Below, in pieces: positions 1 to 8,208 of a DNA stretch of 64,000 bases. A program made the position numbers and the translations under genes. The stretch is from NCBI RefSeq assembly GCF_000092205.1, contig NC_014216.1, forward strand, positions 992,001 to 1,056,000. Direction: 5' to 3'. Numbering within the stretch: position 1 is the stretch's first letter; each line of letters starts with the position of its first letter. The stretch comes from Desulfurivibrio alkaliphilus AHT 2 (lineage in GTDB: Bacteria > Desulfobacterota > Desulfobulbia > Desulfobulbales > Desulfurivibrionaceae). A model generated the notes under the pieces. It ran no database searches, was not told the DNA's origin, and saw nothing but the letters and a program-made list of their open reading frames with translations.

Positions 1-617
1 GCGGCAAAACGTTCCATGTTGTAGATGATCTGGGTTTGAACAAAATCGGCCCCGTTGCTCACCTTCTTGCCCAACCGGGCGGCCCGGGCCGCTTCACTGG
101 GGCCGGCGAAGGGATTGGCGGCGCACCCCAGGAACAGACGGGGTTCATGGGCCTTGATCGCCTCACCGCACTGGAATTTTTGCTCATCCCGCATATCCCG
201 CATCATGCCAAGCAGTTGAATGGAGTCCATATCGAAGACCCCTTTGGCGCCGGGATGGTTGCCGAATTTCTGGTGATCGCCGGTGAGGCAGAGCAGGTTT
301 TTCAGCCCCAGGGCCGAGGCCCCGAGGATGTCGCTCTGCATGGCCAGACGGTTGCGGTCCCGGCAGGTCATCTGGATAACCGGTTCCACCCCCTCGGCCT
401 GCACCAGCAGCCCGGCCCCGATGCTGGACATGCGGACAATGGCGGTCTGGCAATCGGTGATATTGACCGCGTCCACCCGGCCCTTGAGCAGCCGCGCCTT
501 CTTGCGCACCACCTCGGGGTCGGCGCTCTTGGGCGGCCCCAGTTCCCCGGTCACCGCAAAGGCCCCGGACTTGAGCACCCGCTCCAGCCGACTACCGGCT
601 TTCATCGCTGTTTCCAT
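1..617 (-). CDS. metF: Methylenetetrahydrofolate reductase, MetF family (3' part cut by window edge)
   Basis: The first 205 codons of a MetF-type flavoprotein that reduces methylene-THF to methyl-THF in the methyl branch of the Wood-Ljungdahl pathway. The N-terminal strand reads TGELGPPKSAD, followed by VNITDCQTAIVRMS, QMTCRDRNRLAMQSDILGA and LCLTGDH, all typical of the TIM-barrel of this family. Start ATG at 617 has GGAAGGA about 6 nt upstream. The C-terminus lies beyond position 1. It is the third gene after folD and cooS on the same strand, separated from cooS by about 205 bp that hold a large palindromic repeat. Family assignment is firm; whether it works alone or with a MetV-type partner cannot be seen here. 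Confidence 0.88.
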   Translation of the reverse strand, partial: METAMKAGSRLERVLKSGAFAVTGELGPPKSADPEVVRKKARLLKGRVDAVNITDCQTAIVRMSSIGAGLLVQAEGVEPVIQMTCRDRNRLAMQSDILGASALGLKNLLCLTGDHQKFGNHPGAKGVFDMDSIQLLGMMRDMRDEQKFQCGEAIKAHEPRLFLGCAANPFAGPSEAARAARLGKKVSNGADFVQTQIIYNMERFA

Positions 618-719
618 ATCAATCCTTCCGTAGTTTTTGAAGGTTTAAATTTACACCAAACCAAGCGGTCACCTTACCAGGCATTACCAAAAGCCTGACC
701 ATCAACCAGCCAAGGAGCA

Positions 720-825
720 TAAACGTGCGACAGTGCCGCAGATTCGGGCAAGCGGTCAGGCGCCGCGTACCCCAGGTACGCAAGCCAGACCGATCGCCCG
801 AAGATGTGGTGCTGTCGTGCGTTTA
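720..825. repeat. Long palindromic repeat, copy 1
   Basis: An inverted repeat of about 106 bp with outer arms TAAACGTGCGACAG and CTGTCGTGCGTTTA, inner blocks CAGTGCCGCAGATTCGGGC and GCCCGAAGATGTGGTGCTG, and a centre containing GTACCCCAGGTAC. Near-identical core sequence recurs at 31674-31783 in the opposite orientation, and related copies lie at 37180, 53236 and 56294. The right end supplies the TAA stop codon of cooS (823-825). It lies between cooS and metF, so it could attenuate transcription within the operon. Confidence 0.85.
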
Positions 826-2808
826 TGCAGGACCATGGCAGCCGGCGCCCGGCACTCCTCCGGTGAGATCTCGGCGCATGGCCATGTCGAAGAGCACCCG
901 CTCGCTCTTCTTATTGATCCCCAGCGCCTCGCGCTTGGCATCGATTTTAGCCACCATCAGCTCGGCCAGCTTCTGCGGATCGCTCTCCACGTTCCAATGA
1001 GCCCCCAGGGGACCCATCAAGCCTTCCAGCAGGTACTTGTTGAACTTTTTGGCCCCGGAAACCGGCAGATCCTGGAACACCACCTGGGCGCCGCTGGCGA
1101 CAAAATACTGGCCGATTGCCACCGCCTTCTCGCTCATCCACAGCGGCGCGGTGCCGATGGCCGGCAGATCGGTGATGTCCTCGCCCAAGCCACCTTCCTT
1201 GACTATCTGGGTGGCGGCTACCAGGATCCGCGAGTTATCGACGCAACTGCCCATGTGCAGCACCGGCGGCATCCCCACCGTTTCACAGATCTCTGCCAAG
1301 GAGTCGCCGCAGAAGCGGGCCGCCTCGGGATTAACCAGACCGGCCCGCCCCAAAGAGGTGGCGGCGCAACCGGTGGCCAGCACCAGGACGTTATTCTTGA
1401 TGAGATGCCGGGCGATCAATTCGTGGGTGTCATCGGCCAGCCGGAAGTTGTCACAGCCCACCATCACCCCGATCCCGCGAATGCGGCCGTTGATAATGTT
1501 GTCGTTGAGCGGCCGGTAGCTGGCCCGGAAACGGCCGCCCAGCATGTAGTTGATGGTTTCATGGCTGAAGCCCACCACCACGTCGAGCTTCTTCTCTTCG
1601 GGGATAAAACATTCGCCCCGCTTTTTGAAGTTTTTGATGGCGTGGGTGAGGATCTGCTTGGCGGAGTTGAGGGCCTCGTGCTCGTCGAACTGGATATGCA
1701 CCCCGCCGGGCATTTTGGCCCGGTAGTTGGTGGTGATGATATCGGTGTGGAAACCATTGGCCACCTGGGCCAGTGACTCCATGGTGCACTGGACGTCCAC
1801 AACCATGGCCTCGAGAGCGCCGGTGGCGATGGCGATCTCCTGCTGGACAAAGCCGGCGGCCACCGGGATGCCGCGACGCATCAAAATTTCGTTGCCGGTA
1901 CAGCAGACCCCGGCCAGGTTGATCCCCTTGGCCCCCTGCTTCTTGGCCAGTTCCACCATCTCCGGGTCCTGGGCGGCAATACACAGGGATTCGGCCAACA
2001 GCGGCTCATGGCCGTGGACGGCGATGTTGACCTGGTCGGGCTTGAGCACCCCGAGATCGACGATGGAACGGCGCGGTACCGGAGTGCCGAACATGATATC
2101 GGTGAGTTCGGTGGAAAGCATGGAGGAGCCCCAGCCGTCGGACAGGGCGCAACGGGAAGCCTGGAGCATGATGTTTTCGTAATCCTGATCCACACCCATG
2201 TGGGTGCGGTGCATCATCTCCACCACCTCGCGGTCGACGCCGCGGGGAAAGATATTGAGTTTCTTCCACAGGGCCTGGCGCTTTGCGGTGGCCCGCTTGG
2301 TCATGGAAAGGGGCTCATCGTCCTGCTTGCCGAACTCGGCCAGGGCCTTTTCCCCCACCTCCAGGGCGATCTCGTTGATCTCCCGATCCTCGGTGGCGAC
2401 ATCGAAGACAGCGGCCAAGGATTTCAGCTTCTCCACATCCTTGATCTGGTGCGGCCCATGTCCTTTGGCGGTTTCAATAAACCCCTTGACCATCTCTCGG
2501 GCATGGTCGGTATGGGAGGCGGAGCCGGCGGCGACGATCCGGGCGAAGTTACGGGCGGCCACGGTATCGGCGCTCACCCCACAAATGCCGAGCATATCTT
2601 CGATGCCGTCAATGATCTGGCAGGGCCCCATGTTGCAGTTACGGCAACAGGTGCCGCCGGAACCGAACAGACAGGCGCTCATGCCCCGGCGTTGGACCCG
2701 GTCGTAGGCGGTTATTACGTTCTGGGCCGGCTTGGCCGCCAGAACATCCTTGCTGGAGCCGCATTTGATAATATCGCTGCAGCCCTCACATCCGTTTCTC
2801 ATAGCCAT
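823..2808 (-). CDS. cooS: Anaerobic Ni-Fe carbon monoxide dehydrogenase catalytic subunit
   Basis: A 661-residue CooS-type CO dehydrogenase interconverting CO and CO2. D-cluster cysteines are C46 and C54, B-cluster cysteines C55, C58, C63 and C76 (block TCCRNCNMGPC). C-cluster ligand segments are visible as HGHEP, VQCTMESLAQ, VGCDNFR, ATGCAATSLG and HMGSCVDNSR. Three further cysteines (C7, C10, C16) precede the D-cluster. The ATG at 2808 is preferred because GGGGA lies 6 nt upstream; an upstream in-frame TTG at 2823 has no such site. The gene lies between folD and metF on the same strand, suggesting a role in acetyl-CoA pathway carbon flow, but no acetyl-CoA synthase gene is in the window. 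The stop codon lies inside the palindromic repeat at 720-825. Confidence 0.96.
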   Translation of the reverse strand: MAMRNGCEGCSDIIKCGSSKDVLAAKPAQNVITAYDRVQRRGMSACLFGSGGTCCRNCNMGPCQIIDGIEDMLGICGVSADTVAARNFARIVAAGSASHTDHAREMVKGFIETAKGHGPHQIKDVEKLKSLAAVFDVATEDREINEIALEVGEKALAEFGKQDDEPLSMTKRATAKRQALWKKLNIFPRGVDREVVEMMHRTHMGVDQDYENIMLQASRCALSDGWGSSMLSTELTDIMFGTPVPRRSIVDLGVLKPDQVNIAVHGHEPLLAESLCIAAQDPEMVELAKKQGAKGINLAGVCCTGNEILMRRGIPVAAGFVQQEIAIATGALEAMVVDVQCTMESLAQVANGFHTDIITTNYRAKMPGGVHIQFDEHEALNSAKQILTHAIKNFKKRGECFIPEEKKLDVVVGFSHETINYMLGGRFRASYRPLNDNIINGRIRGIGVMVGCDNFRLADDTHELIARHLIKNNVLVLATGCAATSLGRAGLVNPEAARFCGDSLAEICETVGMPPVLHMGSCVDNSRILVAATQIVKEGGLGEDITDLPAIGTAPLWMSEKAVAIGQYFVASGAQVVFQDLPVSGAKKFNKYLLEGLMGPLGAHWNVESDPQKLAELMVAKIDAKREALGINKKSERVLFDMAMRRDLTGGVPGAGCHGPA

Positions 2809-2854
2809 GATGGTTCCCCACAAGTAATTTCGTTAATGATCGGCGTAAAATTAA

Positions 2855-3742
2855 TCAAGCCAAGCCGGCGGCCTGCTTGGCCGCCTGCACGGTGTTTTTC
2901 ATCAGCATGGTGATGGTCATGGGGCCCACCCCGCCGGGCACCGGCGTAATGCAGGCAGCCTTTTCCTTGATCCCTGCAAAGTCCACATCACCGGCCAGGA
3001 TGGCCTTGCCGGAGTCGCTCATGCCGATACGGTTGACCCCGACATCGATCACCGCCACCCCATCCTTGACCATATCGGCGGTGATCATCTTGGGCACGCC
3101 GACGGCGGCGATGATGATATCGGCCCGCTTGGTGTGGGCGGCGATATCCTTGGTGCGGGTGTGGCAGAGGGTAACGGTGGCGTTGCCGCCGTCCCGTTTT
3201 TGCAGCATCAGGTTGGCGATGGGCTTGCCGACGATGTTGCTGCGGCCGACAATCACCACCTCGGCGCCGCTGGTCTCCACCCCGCTGCGGGTGAGCAGTT
3301 CCAGGATACCGTGGGGGGTGCAGGGCAGGAAGCACTGCTCACCCAAAACCATCTTGCCCACGTTGACCGGATGGAAACCGTCCACGTCCTTATCGGGGTC
3401 GATGGCGTAGAGCACCTTGGCTTCGTCGATATGCTTTGGCAGGGGGAGTTGGACGAGAATGCCGTTGATCTTGGGATCCTGGTTGCACTTGGCCACCAGG
3501 TTGAGCAATTCGTCTTCGGGGGTGTCGGCGGGCAGGGTGATCTGCTCGGAATGGATCCCCAGCTCCTTGGCGGTCTTGTTCTTGGCGGCCACGTAAGACT
3601 GGGAGGCGGGATCTTCGCCCACCAGGATGGTAACCAGGCCGGGCACCACATTGTGCTTGGCCTTAAGGGTTTCAACTTCGGTCTTCAACTCGGCGCGAAT
3701 TTCCTTGGCCACCTCGGTTCCACTGATGATTTTGGCACTCAT
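2855..3742 (-). CDS. folD: Bifunctional methylene-THF dehydrogenase/methenyl-THF cyclohydrolase
   Basis: A 295-residue FolD that interconverts methylene-, methenyl- and formyl-THF in the cytoplasm. Visible motifs are YVAAKNKTAKELGI with the catalytic lysine, GILVQLPLPKH, VIVGRSNIVGKP for the dinucleotide fold and the C-terminal PGGVGPMTITMLM. Start ATG at 3742 follows AGGAGG 11 nt upstream; a longer in-frame reading to 3838 has no supporting ribosome site or homology. It heads the folD-cooS-metF run, with 46 bp to cooS, and links with fhs at 12120-13883 to complete formate-to-methyl-THF conversion. Confidence 0.96.
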   Translation of the reverse strand: MSAKIISGTEVAKEIRAELKTEVETLKAKHNVVPGLVTILVGEDPASQSYVAAKNKTAKELGIHSEQITLPADTPEDELLNLVAKCNQDPKINGILVQLPLPKHIDEAKVLYAIDPDKDVDGFHPVNVGKMVLGEQCFLPCTPHGILELLTRSGVETSGAEVVIVGRSNIVGKPIANLMLQKRDGGNATVTLCHTRTKDIAAHTKRADIIIAAVGVPKMITADMVKDGVAVIDVGVNRIGMSDSGKAILAGDVDFAGIKEKAACITPVPGGVGPMTITMLMKNTVQAAKQAAGLA

Positions 3743-4034
3743 GGTTTTGCTGCCCTCCTGATTCTGGAACTTTAATCGAAAAAAATTCAGAAACGTGCAC
3801 CGCTGCCTCTTGGCGCAGTTTCTTGTCGGTCTGATCAAAGCACGCTTGTCCCCTCTCGTTTTCCTGGCCTTGAAGTGGTCTGGAAAGCGCGCTGAAGCGA
3901 GGGTATTGCTACCATGGGGAAAATAACAGCGAGCCGGAACTGAATTTCTTAACGAATTTCTATTCCATTTTCAAGAAATTTTCCAAGAAAATGCTGGCAA
4001 CGTGGCCGGTATTACAAAAAAAATGAAGGTGTGC

Positions 4035-6263
4035 TCAGCTTTTCGACGCCCTGGCGGTCCGGTCATTGGCCAGTTTTACAATGATTCCGTTGGCCTGATT
4101 CAGGCGGCTGACCAGGGATTTGAACAGGTGTTTGCCCACATCCGGGTATTTCTCAATCACCTCCAGCAACTTATCCCCGGGGAACCGTTTGACCTTGCAA
4201 CGCCCCTGGGCCAGAATCGTGGCACTGCGCGGTTCCCCGGAAATGGCGCTCATCTCGCCAAAGTACTCGCCGGGCTCGGTGATTTCAGCGATTTTTTTAC
4301 CGTCCCGGACCACGTTGAGGGCGCCGTTGACCAGCTTGAAGAAGTCCCGATCGGTGTTGTCCTGGCGGATGATAATGTCACCATCCTGGTACTCTTCGAT
4401 ATCCGGATGCACCAGATAAGCCGGCAGGCTCTCTTCGGTGATCACTGTACGCCGCAGCACCTCTTCAATGCTGGTCATCCCTTCCCGGACCTTTTGCAAG
4501 CCCGCATCCCGCAAGGGAGTCATTCCCTCCTGGACGGCGATTTTACGCAACTGGTCCTCCGGGACCTCGGCATTGATGGCCTTGGCCACCTCATCGGTGA
4601 CCTCCATCAGTTCAAACAACCCCACTCGTCCTTTGTAGCCGCGCCCGTTGCAGGCCGGACAACCCACGGGGCCAAATATTTTCAGATCAGAGAGTTCCTC
4701 TTCATCAAAGCCCATTTTGACCAACTCTTCCTGGTCCAGGGAAGCTACATCCACCGGCGCCTTGCACTTCGGGCACAGCCGCCGGGCCAGGCGCTGGGAG
4801 AGCACCATGGTCACCGCCGAAGCCAGCATGTACGGAGGGATCCCGATGTCCACCAGGCGGCCGATGGTGGCCGGGCAGTCATTGGTATGCAGGGTGGAAA
4901 GCACCAGATGGCCGGTCATGGCTGCCTTGATTGCAATCTCGGCGGTTTCCATGTCCCGGATCTCACCCACCATGACAATGTCCGGATCCTGCCGGAGAAA
5001 GGCCTTGAGGGCGGCAGCAAAGGTCATTCCCACCTCGTTGATGACGTTGACCTGGTTGATCCCCTTGAAGTTGAACTCCACCGGGTCTTCCGCGGTGAGA
5101 ATCTTGATGTCTTCACTGTTAAGTGAATTGAGAATGGAGTACAGGGTAACGGTTTTACCGCTACCGGTGGGGCCGGTAACCAGCAGCAGGCCCTGGGGCT
5201 GGGAAATACAGCGTTTCAACATCTCGAAGGTCTTGCGCTCAAAGCCCAGTTGGGTGAGATCCACGTTAAGGCTGCTCTTATCGAGGATCCGCATGACGAT
5301 GGATTCCCCAAACAGGGTGGGCAGGGTGGAAACCCGAAAATCAATGGCCCGGTTGCGCCCCATCTTGATCCGGATCCGGCCGTCCTGGGGCACCCGGCGC
5401 TCGGTGATATCGAGCTGGGACATGATCTTGATCCGCGAGTTGAGCGCATTTTTGATGCTCAACGGCAGATTCATCGACTTATACAGCGCCCCGTCCAGGC
5501 GATAGCGGACCTGCAGGTTCTTCTCGTAGGGTTCAATGTGGATATCACTAACCCCGTCCTGTACCGCCTTGACCAGGATGCCGTTGACCAGCTTGATGAT
5601 CGGCGCATCGGAGGCCGAATACTCACCGCTGATCTCTTCCTCCTCAAAGCTTTCCAGCTCCAGGCCTTCGGCGGCTTCCGAGGCCAGGGCCCCAAAGTCA
5701 TCGATCTGGGTAACCGGCACCTCATCTTCAAGCTGCTGATCCTTCTCGTTCTGCAGCAGCTTCTGGTACTCATCATCGCTGATCTTGTAATGGGTACGAT
5801 AGGCCTCGATAATATCCCGTTCGGAGGACACCCCCACGGTAAGAGGCATCCCGACTTCACCCTGCAGATTTTCCACCGCCTGGGTATCGGTGGGTTCGGC
5901 CATGGTGATCTGCAGGTTTTTTCCGATGATCCGCAGCGGGAAAGCCAGGTATTTGCTGGCGATCTCATAGGACATTTTGGCCAGTGCTTCGGCCTTGGGC
6001 GTTTCCCGGCTAATGGTTACCGGCTGATAGTTGTGCTGACGACTGAGAAAATTGATAACCGTGTTTTCATCGATATAACCGAGTTGCAACAGGATGGAAC
6101 TAAGGCGGCCGCCCTTTTTCTTTTGCATGGCCAGGGCTTCATCAAGCTGGTTGCTGCTGATCTGCCCTTCTTTGCGCAGCAATTCGCCGATCTTTACTTT
6201 GCCGGCCCCCGACTGGTCCTTGACCGAGGCGCGCAGGGTGGATTTTTGAGTTTTTTGAGCCAT
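4035..6263 (-). CDS. pilB: PilB/GspE-type assembly ATPase with C-terminal cyclic-nucleotide-binding domain
   Basis: A 742-residue hexameric secretion/pilus ATPase, probably powering type IV pilus extension since pilC lies at 39194-40402. An MshEN-like N-domain spans about residues 20-165. Walker A is GPTGSGKT (364-371), the Walker B region DPDIVMVGE (427-434), and a zinc tetracysteine uses C497, C500, C535 and C538. After the normal PilB end (about 612) there is a complete cNMP-binding fold, 624-735, with phosphate-binding cassette FGEMSAISGEPRSAT (668-682). That domain is not part of standard PilB and implies nucleotide control of the motor. ATG at 6263 is chosen with CAGGGA upstream; codons back to 6344 lack support. 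Cyclic nucleotide identity is unknown. Confidence 0.92.
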   Translation of the reverse strand: MAQKTQKSTLRASVKDQSGAGKVKIGELLRKEGQISSNQLDEALAMQKKKGGRLSSILLQLGYIDENTVINFLSRQHNYQPVTISRETPKAEALAKMSYEIASKYLAFPLRIIGKNLQITMAEPTDTQAVENLQGEVGMPLTVGVSSERDIIEAYRTHYKISDDEYQKLLQNEKDQQLEDEVPVTQIDDFGALASEAAEGLELESFEEEEISGEYSASDAPIIKLVNGILVKAVQDGVSDIHIEPYEKNLQVRYRLDGALYKSMNLPLSIKNALNSRIKIMSQLDITERRVPQDGRIRIKMGRNRAIDFRVSTLPTLFGESIVMRILDKSSLNVDLTQLGFERKTFEMLKRCISQPQGLLLVTGPTGSGKTVTLYSILNSLNSEDIKILTAEDPVEFNFKGINQVNVINEVGMTFAAALKAFLRQDPDIVMVGEIRDMETAEIAIKAAMTGHLVLSTLHTNDCPATIGRLVDIGIPPYMLASAVTMVLSQRLARRLCPKCKAPVDVASLDQEELVKMGFDEEELSDLKIFGPVGCPACNGRGYKGRVGLFELMEVTDEVAKAINAEVPEDQLRKIAVQEGMTPLRDAGLQKVREGMTSIEEVLRRTVITEESLPAYLVHPDIEEYQDGDIIIRQDNTDRDFFKLVNGALNVVRDGKKIAEITEPGEYFGEMSAISGEPRSATILAQGRCKVKRFPGDKLLEVIEKYPDVGKHLFKSLVSRLNQANGIIVKLANDRTARASKS

Positions 6264-6353
6264 GCAGTGTCCCTGAATATAAAAAAACCAAACGCCCCCC
6301 ACCTTCACGGCAAAAAAACGACGGAGGGAGGCATTATTTATCAAAAATAGCAG

Positions 6354-6388
6354 AAAGATGGATTTAACTGTAAAAATAATCCATCTTT
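6354..6388. promoter_or_regulatory. Perfect 11-bp inverted repeat upstream of pilB
   Basis: AAAGATGGATT at 6354-6364 is repeated as AATCCATCTTT at 6378-6388 around a 13-nt AT-rich spacer. It lies 91-125 bp upstream of the pilB start. It could be an operator or a hairpin in the pilB leader; no known binding consensus matches. Confidence 0.5.
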
Positions 6389-6504
6389 GTCGATTGCCCA
6401 GAATAACCGTCTAACCGCTCTTTTGCAAGCATCCAGCCAGGGATTACAAGCCCCAGCCAAGGTCTTTTGCGGCAGGCAGCCGAAAGGGGTTACAAGACTT
6501 TGAC

Positions 6505-6532
6505 TTGACCAACTGTCCATTGTTCGGATAAT
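6505..6532 (+). promoter_or_regulatory. Candidate sigma-70 promoter for the acidic zinc-ribbon gene
   Basis: TTGACC (6505-6510), a 16-nt spacer, then GATAAT (6527-6532), placing a start near 6539 and giving a 5' leader of about 48 nt to the ATG at 6587. Match is by eye only. Confidence 0.45.
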
Positions 6533-6586
6533 CTGATTGATATTATGCAGTTCCAACCATATATCAGATAAAAATGGGAGATGCCC

Positions 6587-8137
6587 ATGCGTTGTCCTAA
6601 ATGCGGTTTTATTTCTTTTGACGGTCAGGAAAGCTGCGGCAAATGCCATCGTGATCTGACCGAAATCGCCGGCAAACTCAACGGGACCGTCTACCAGGTG
6701 ACTCCCCCCGCCTTCCTGGTTGAAGCCCTGAACGATATCACCACCGCCGGGGCAGAAGACGACGCCTTCGACCTGGAAGCCGCCGAGAGCGAAGAAAGCG
6801 CTTCGGCACCCTTTGAACTCGAGCCGGACAGCCCGGAACCGCTGACAGGAGATGAAGAACCAGGCGACCTCGACCTGGATCTCGATGACCTGGAACCAAT
6901 GGCGGAACTCGCCGAAGAAGGTGCCGATGGGATAGAGTTCAGCCTGCCGGAGCCGGAAGAAACCACAACCGCAACGGGCGCTGAGTCCACCGCCGCCGAT
7001 CTGGAACAGGAAACTGCCGGGCCGAGCGAAATGGAGTTGGAACTGGAGATGCCCGAACAGTTACCGCCGGAGCCGGAAGAAGTGGAGCTGGAATTTGCCA
7101 TGCCGGAGCCGGTCGCTCCACCGGAGCCAGCCGCCCCAACTGAAACACCGCAACCGCCCCTACCCCAACCAGCAGCAGACGAACCGATCATCCCTGAGTT
7201 GGAACTGGCCCTGGAGGAACCGGAGTTGGCCGAGCCGGAACTGGAAACAGCAGCTCAACAGCCACCGGCGGCGGCCGAACCGGAAGAATCGGAGGAATCA
7301 GCAGGTTCGGAGTTGGAACTGAGCATGGAAATCCCGGAACTGGAAGAGCCATGGACGGGCACCCAGGCAAGTGCGCCACCGCCCGAGGAAGATAAACCGG
7401 CACTGGTTGAACCGGAAGGCCTGGATCTGGAACCCTCGCTGCCGGAGGAAGAGGCGGTGGCTGCACCGGCCCCCGAGGAAGAAGCCGAGGCGGGCAAAGC
7501 GACGGCAGAGGCACCCGCACCGGCGGGTATTGTCATGGAACCGGCCGCCGCTGCCCAGTCTTCGCCACCGGATAACCTGGAAGAAAAAGTAGCCGAAACG
7601 GCAGCCAGCGAGCTGGAGCCGGCGGAGTTCGACTTCGACAGCCTGGAGCCGTCGGCCATGGAGCCGACGGAGATTGAACTGGCCCCGCCGGAACCCAGTG
7701 ATGCCGATTTCGATTTTGACACGGTAGAAGTAGATGAAACCACTGCGGGAAAGCTGGACCTGGAGGCGCAGGAAGAGGTTTTTGAGCTTGAAGGCGAGGA
7801 GACCGTCGCCCCGGGCGAAACAACTGCCGCTGCTGCCGCCGGCGCCCATGATGAAGAAACCCTTGACCTGGTTGACGCAGTGGCCAGTGATGTGGCCGAT
7901 ATGATGAGCGAACCCGAGCCGGCTATGCCGTCGGAAGAGGAGGACCGGAGACCACCGGTCAACATGGCCGCCCTGACCGACCTGACCGACCTGACCGACC
8001 TGGTGTCCCCCCGGCGCCCCGATGGTTCATCGCCCGGCTCGAGGGAACCGCAGGGAGAACAGGTGTTCGAGGATATTCTGGGGCTGCTGAAAGAGCCGAC
8101 CACTACTGGAGCCGGCCCCGACAAGCGCCGGCGTTAG
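6587..8137 (+). CDS. Acidic, Glu/Pro-rich zinc-ribbon protein of unknown function
   Basis: A 516-residue protein starting with a zinc ribbon (MRCPKCGF, then CGKC; four cysteines within the first 25 residues) followed by more than 400 residues of low-complexity sequence rich in Glu, Pro, Ala and Leu, with many PEPEE- and LELE-type blocks. Near the C-terminus is a tandem TDL repeat (ALTDLTDLTDLV) and a short ordered-looking tail FEDILGLLKEP. Start ATG 6587 is preferred because GGGAG lies 6 nt upstream; the ATG at 6581 abuts that site. A hairpin terminator follows at 8138. The long disordered acidic stretch suggests a scaffold or linker. It is convergent with a ParA gene whose product also starts with a zinc ribbon. 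No family assignment beyond the zinc ribbon. Confidence 0.85.
   Translation: MRCPKCGFISFDGQESCGKCHRDLTEIAGKLNGTVYQVTPPAFLVEALNDITTAGAEDDAFDLEAAESEESASAPFELEPDSPEPLTGDEEPGDLDLDLDDLEPMAELAEEGADGIEFSLPEPEETTTATGAESTAADLEQETAGPSEMELELEMPEQLPPEPEEVELEFAMPEPVAPPEPAAPTETPQPPLPQPAADEPIIPELELALEEPELAEPELETAAQQPPAAAEPEESEESAGSELELSMEIPELEEPWTGTQASAPPPEEDKPALVEPEGLDLEPSLPEEEAVAAPAPEEEAEAGKATAEAPAPAGIVMEPAAAAQSSPPDNLEEKVAETAASELEPAEFDFDSLEPSAMEPTEIELAPPEPSDADFDFDTVEVDETTAGKLDLEAQEEVFELEGEETVAPGETTAAAAAGAHDEETLDLVDAVASDVADMMSEPEPAMPSEEEDRRPPVNMAALTDLTDLTDLVSPRRPDGSSPGSREPQGEQVFEDILGLLKEPTTTGAGPDKRRR
7971..8001 (+). repeat. Tandem 9-bp repeat inside the acidic protein gene
   Basis: CTGACCGAC is repeated three times and partly a fourth, giving the TDL TDL TDL peptide. 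The repeat is in frame, so copy-number change would alter length without frameshift. Confidence 0.8.
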
Positions 8138-8164
8138 CGGCCCGCCATGGCAAAGGGCCGTTTT
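8138..8164 (+). terminator. Rho-independent terminator
   Basis: Stem CGGCCC (8138-8143) pairs with GGGCCG (8155-8160) and is followed by TTTT. It begins directly after the stop codon at 8135-8137. Confidence 0.7.
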
Positions 8165-8208
8165 AGACCGGCGCCTGGCTCAAGCTGCCGATCGCCCTCC
8201 TCTACCGA

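Larger units (their letters stand above)
6264..6586. other. Intergenic region between pilB and the acidic zinc-ribbon gene
   Basis: A 323 bp divergent spacer without a credible gene. It holds a perfect 11-bp inverted repeat at 6354-6388 on the pilB side and a sigma-70-like promoter at 6505-6532 on the zinc-ribbon side. I see nothing else recognisable between them. Confidence 0.6.

Noticed and set aside
733-1776. Long open frame on the plus strand opposite cooS
   Set aside because: It is a codon-bias shadow of a GC-rich gene: the minus frame gives a clear CooS with all cluster ligands, the plus frame no recognisable domain or ribosome site.
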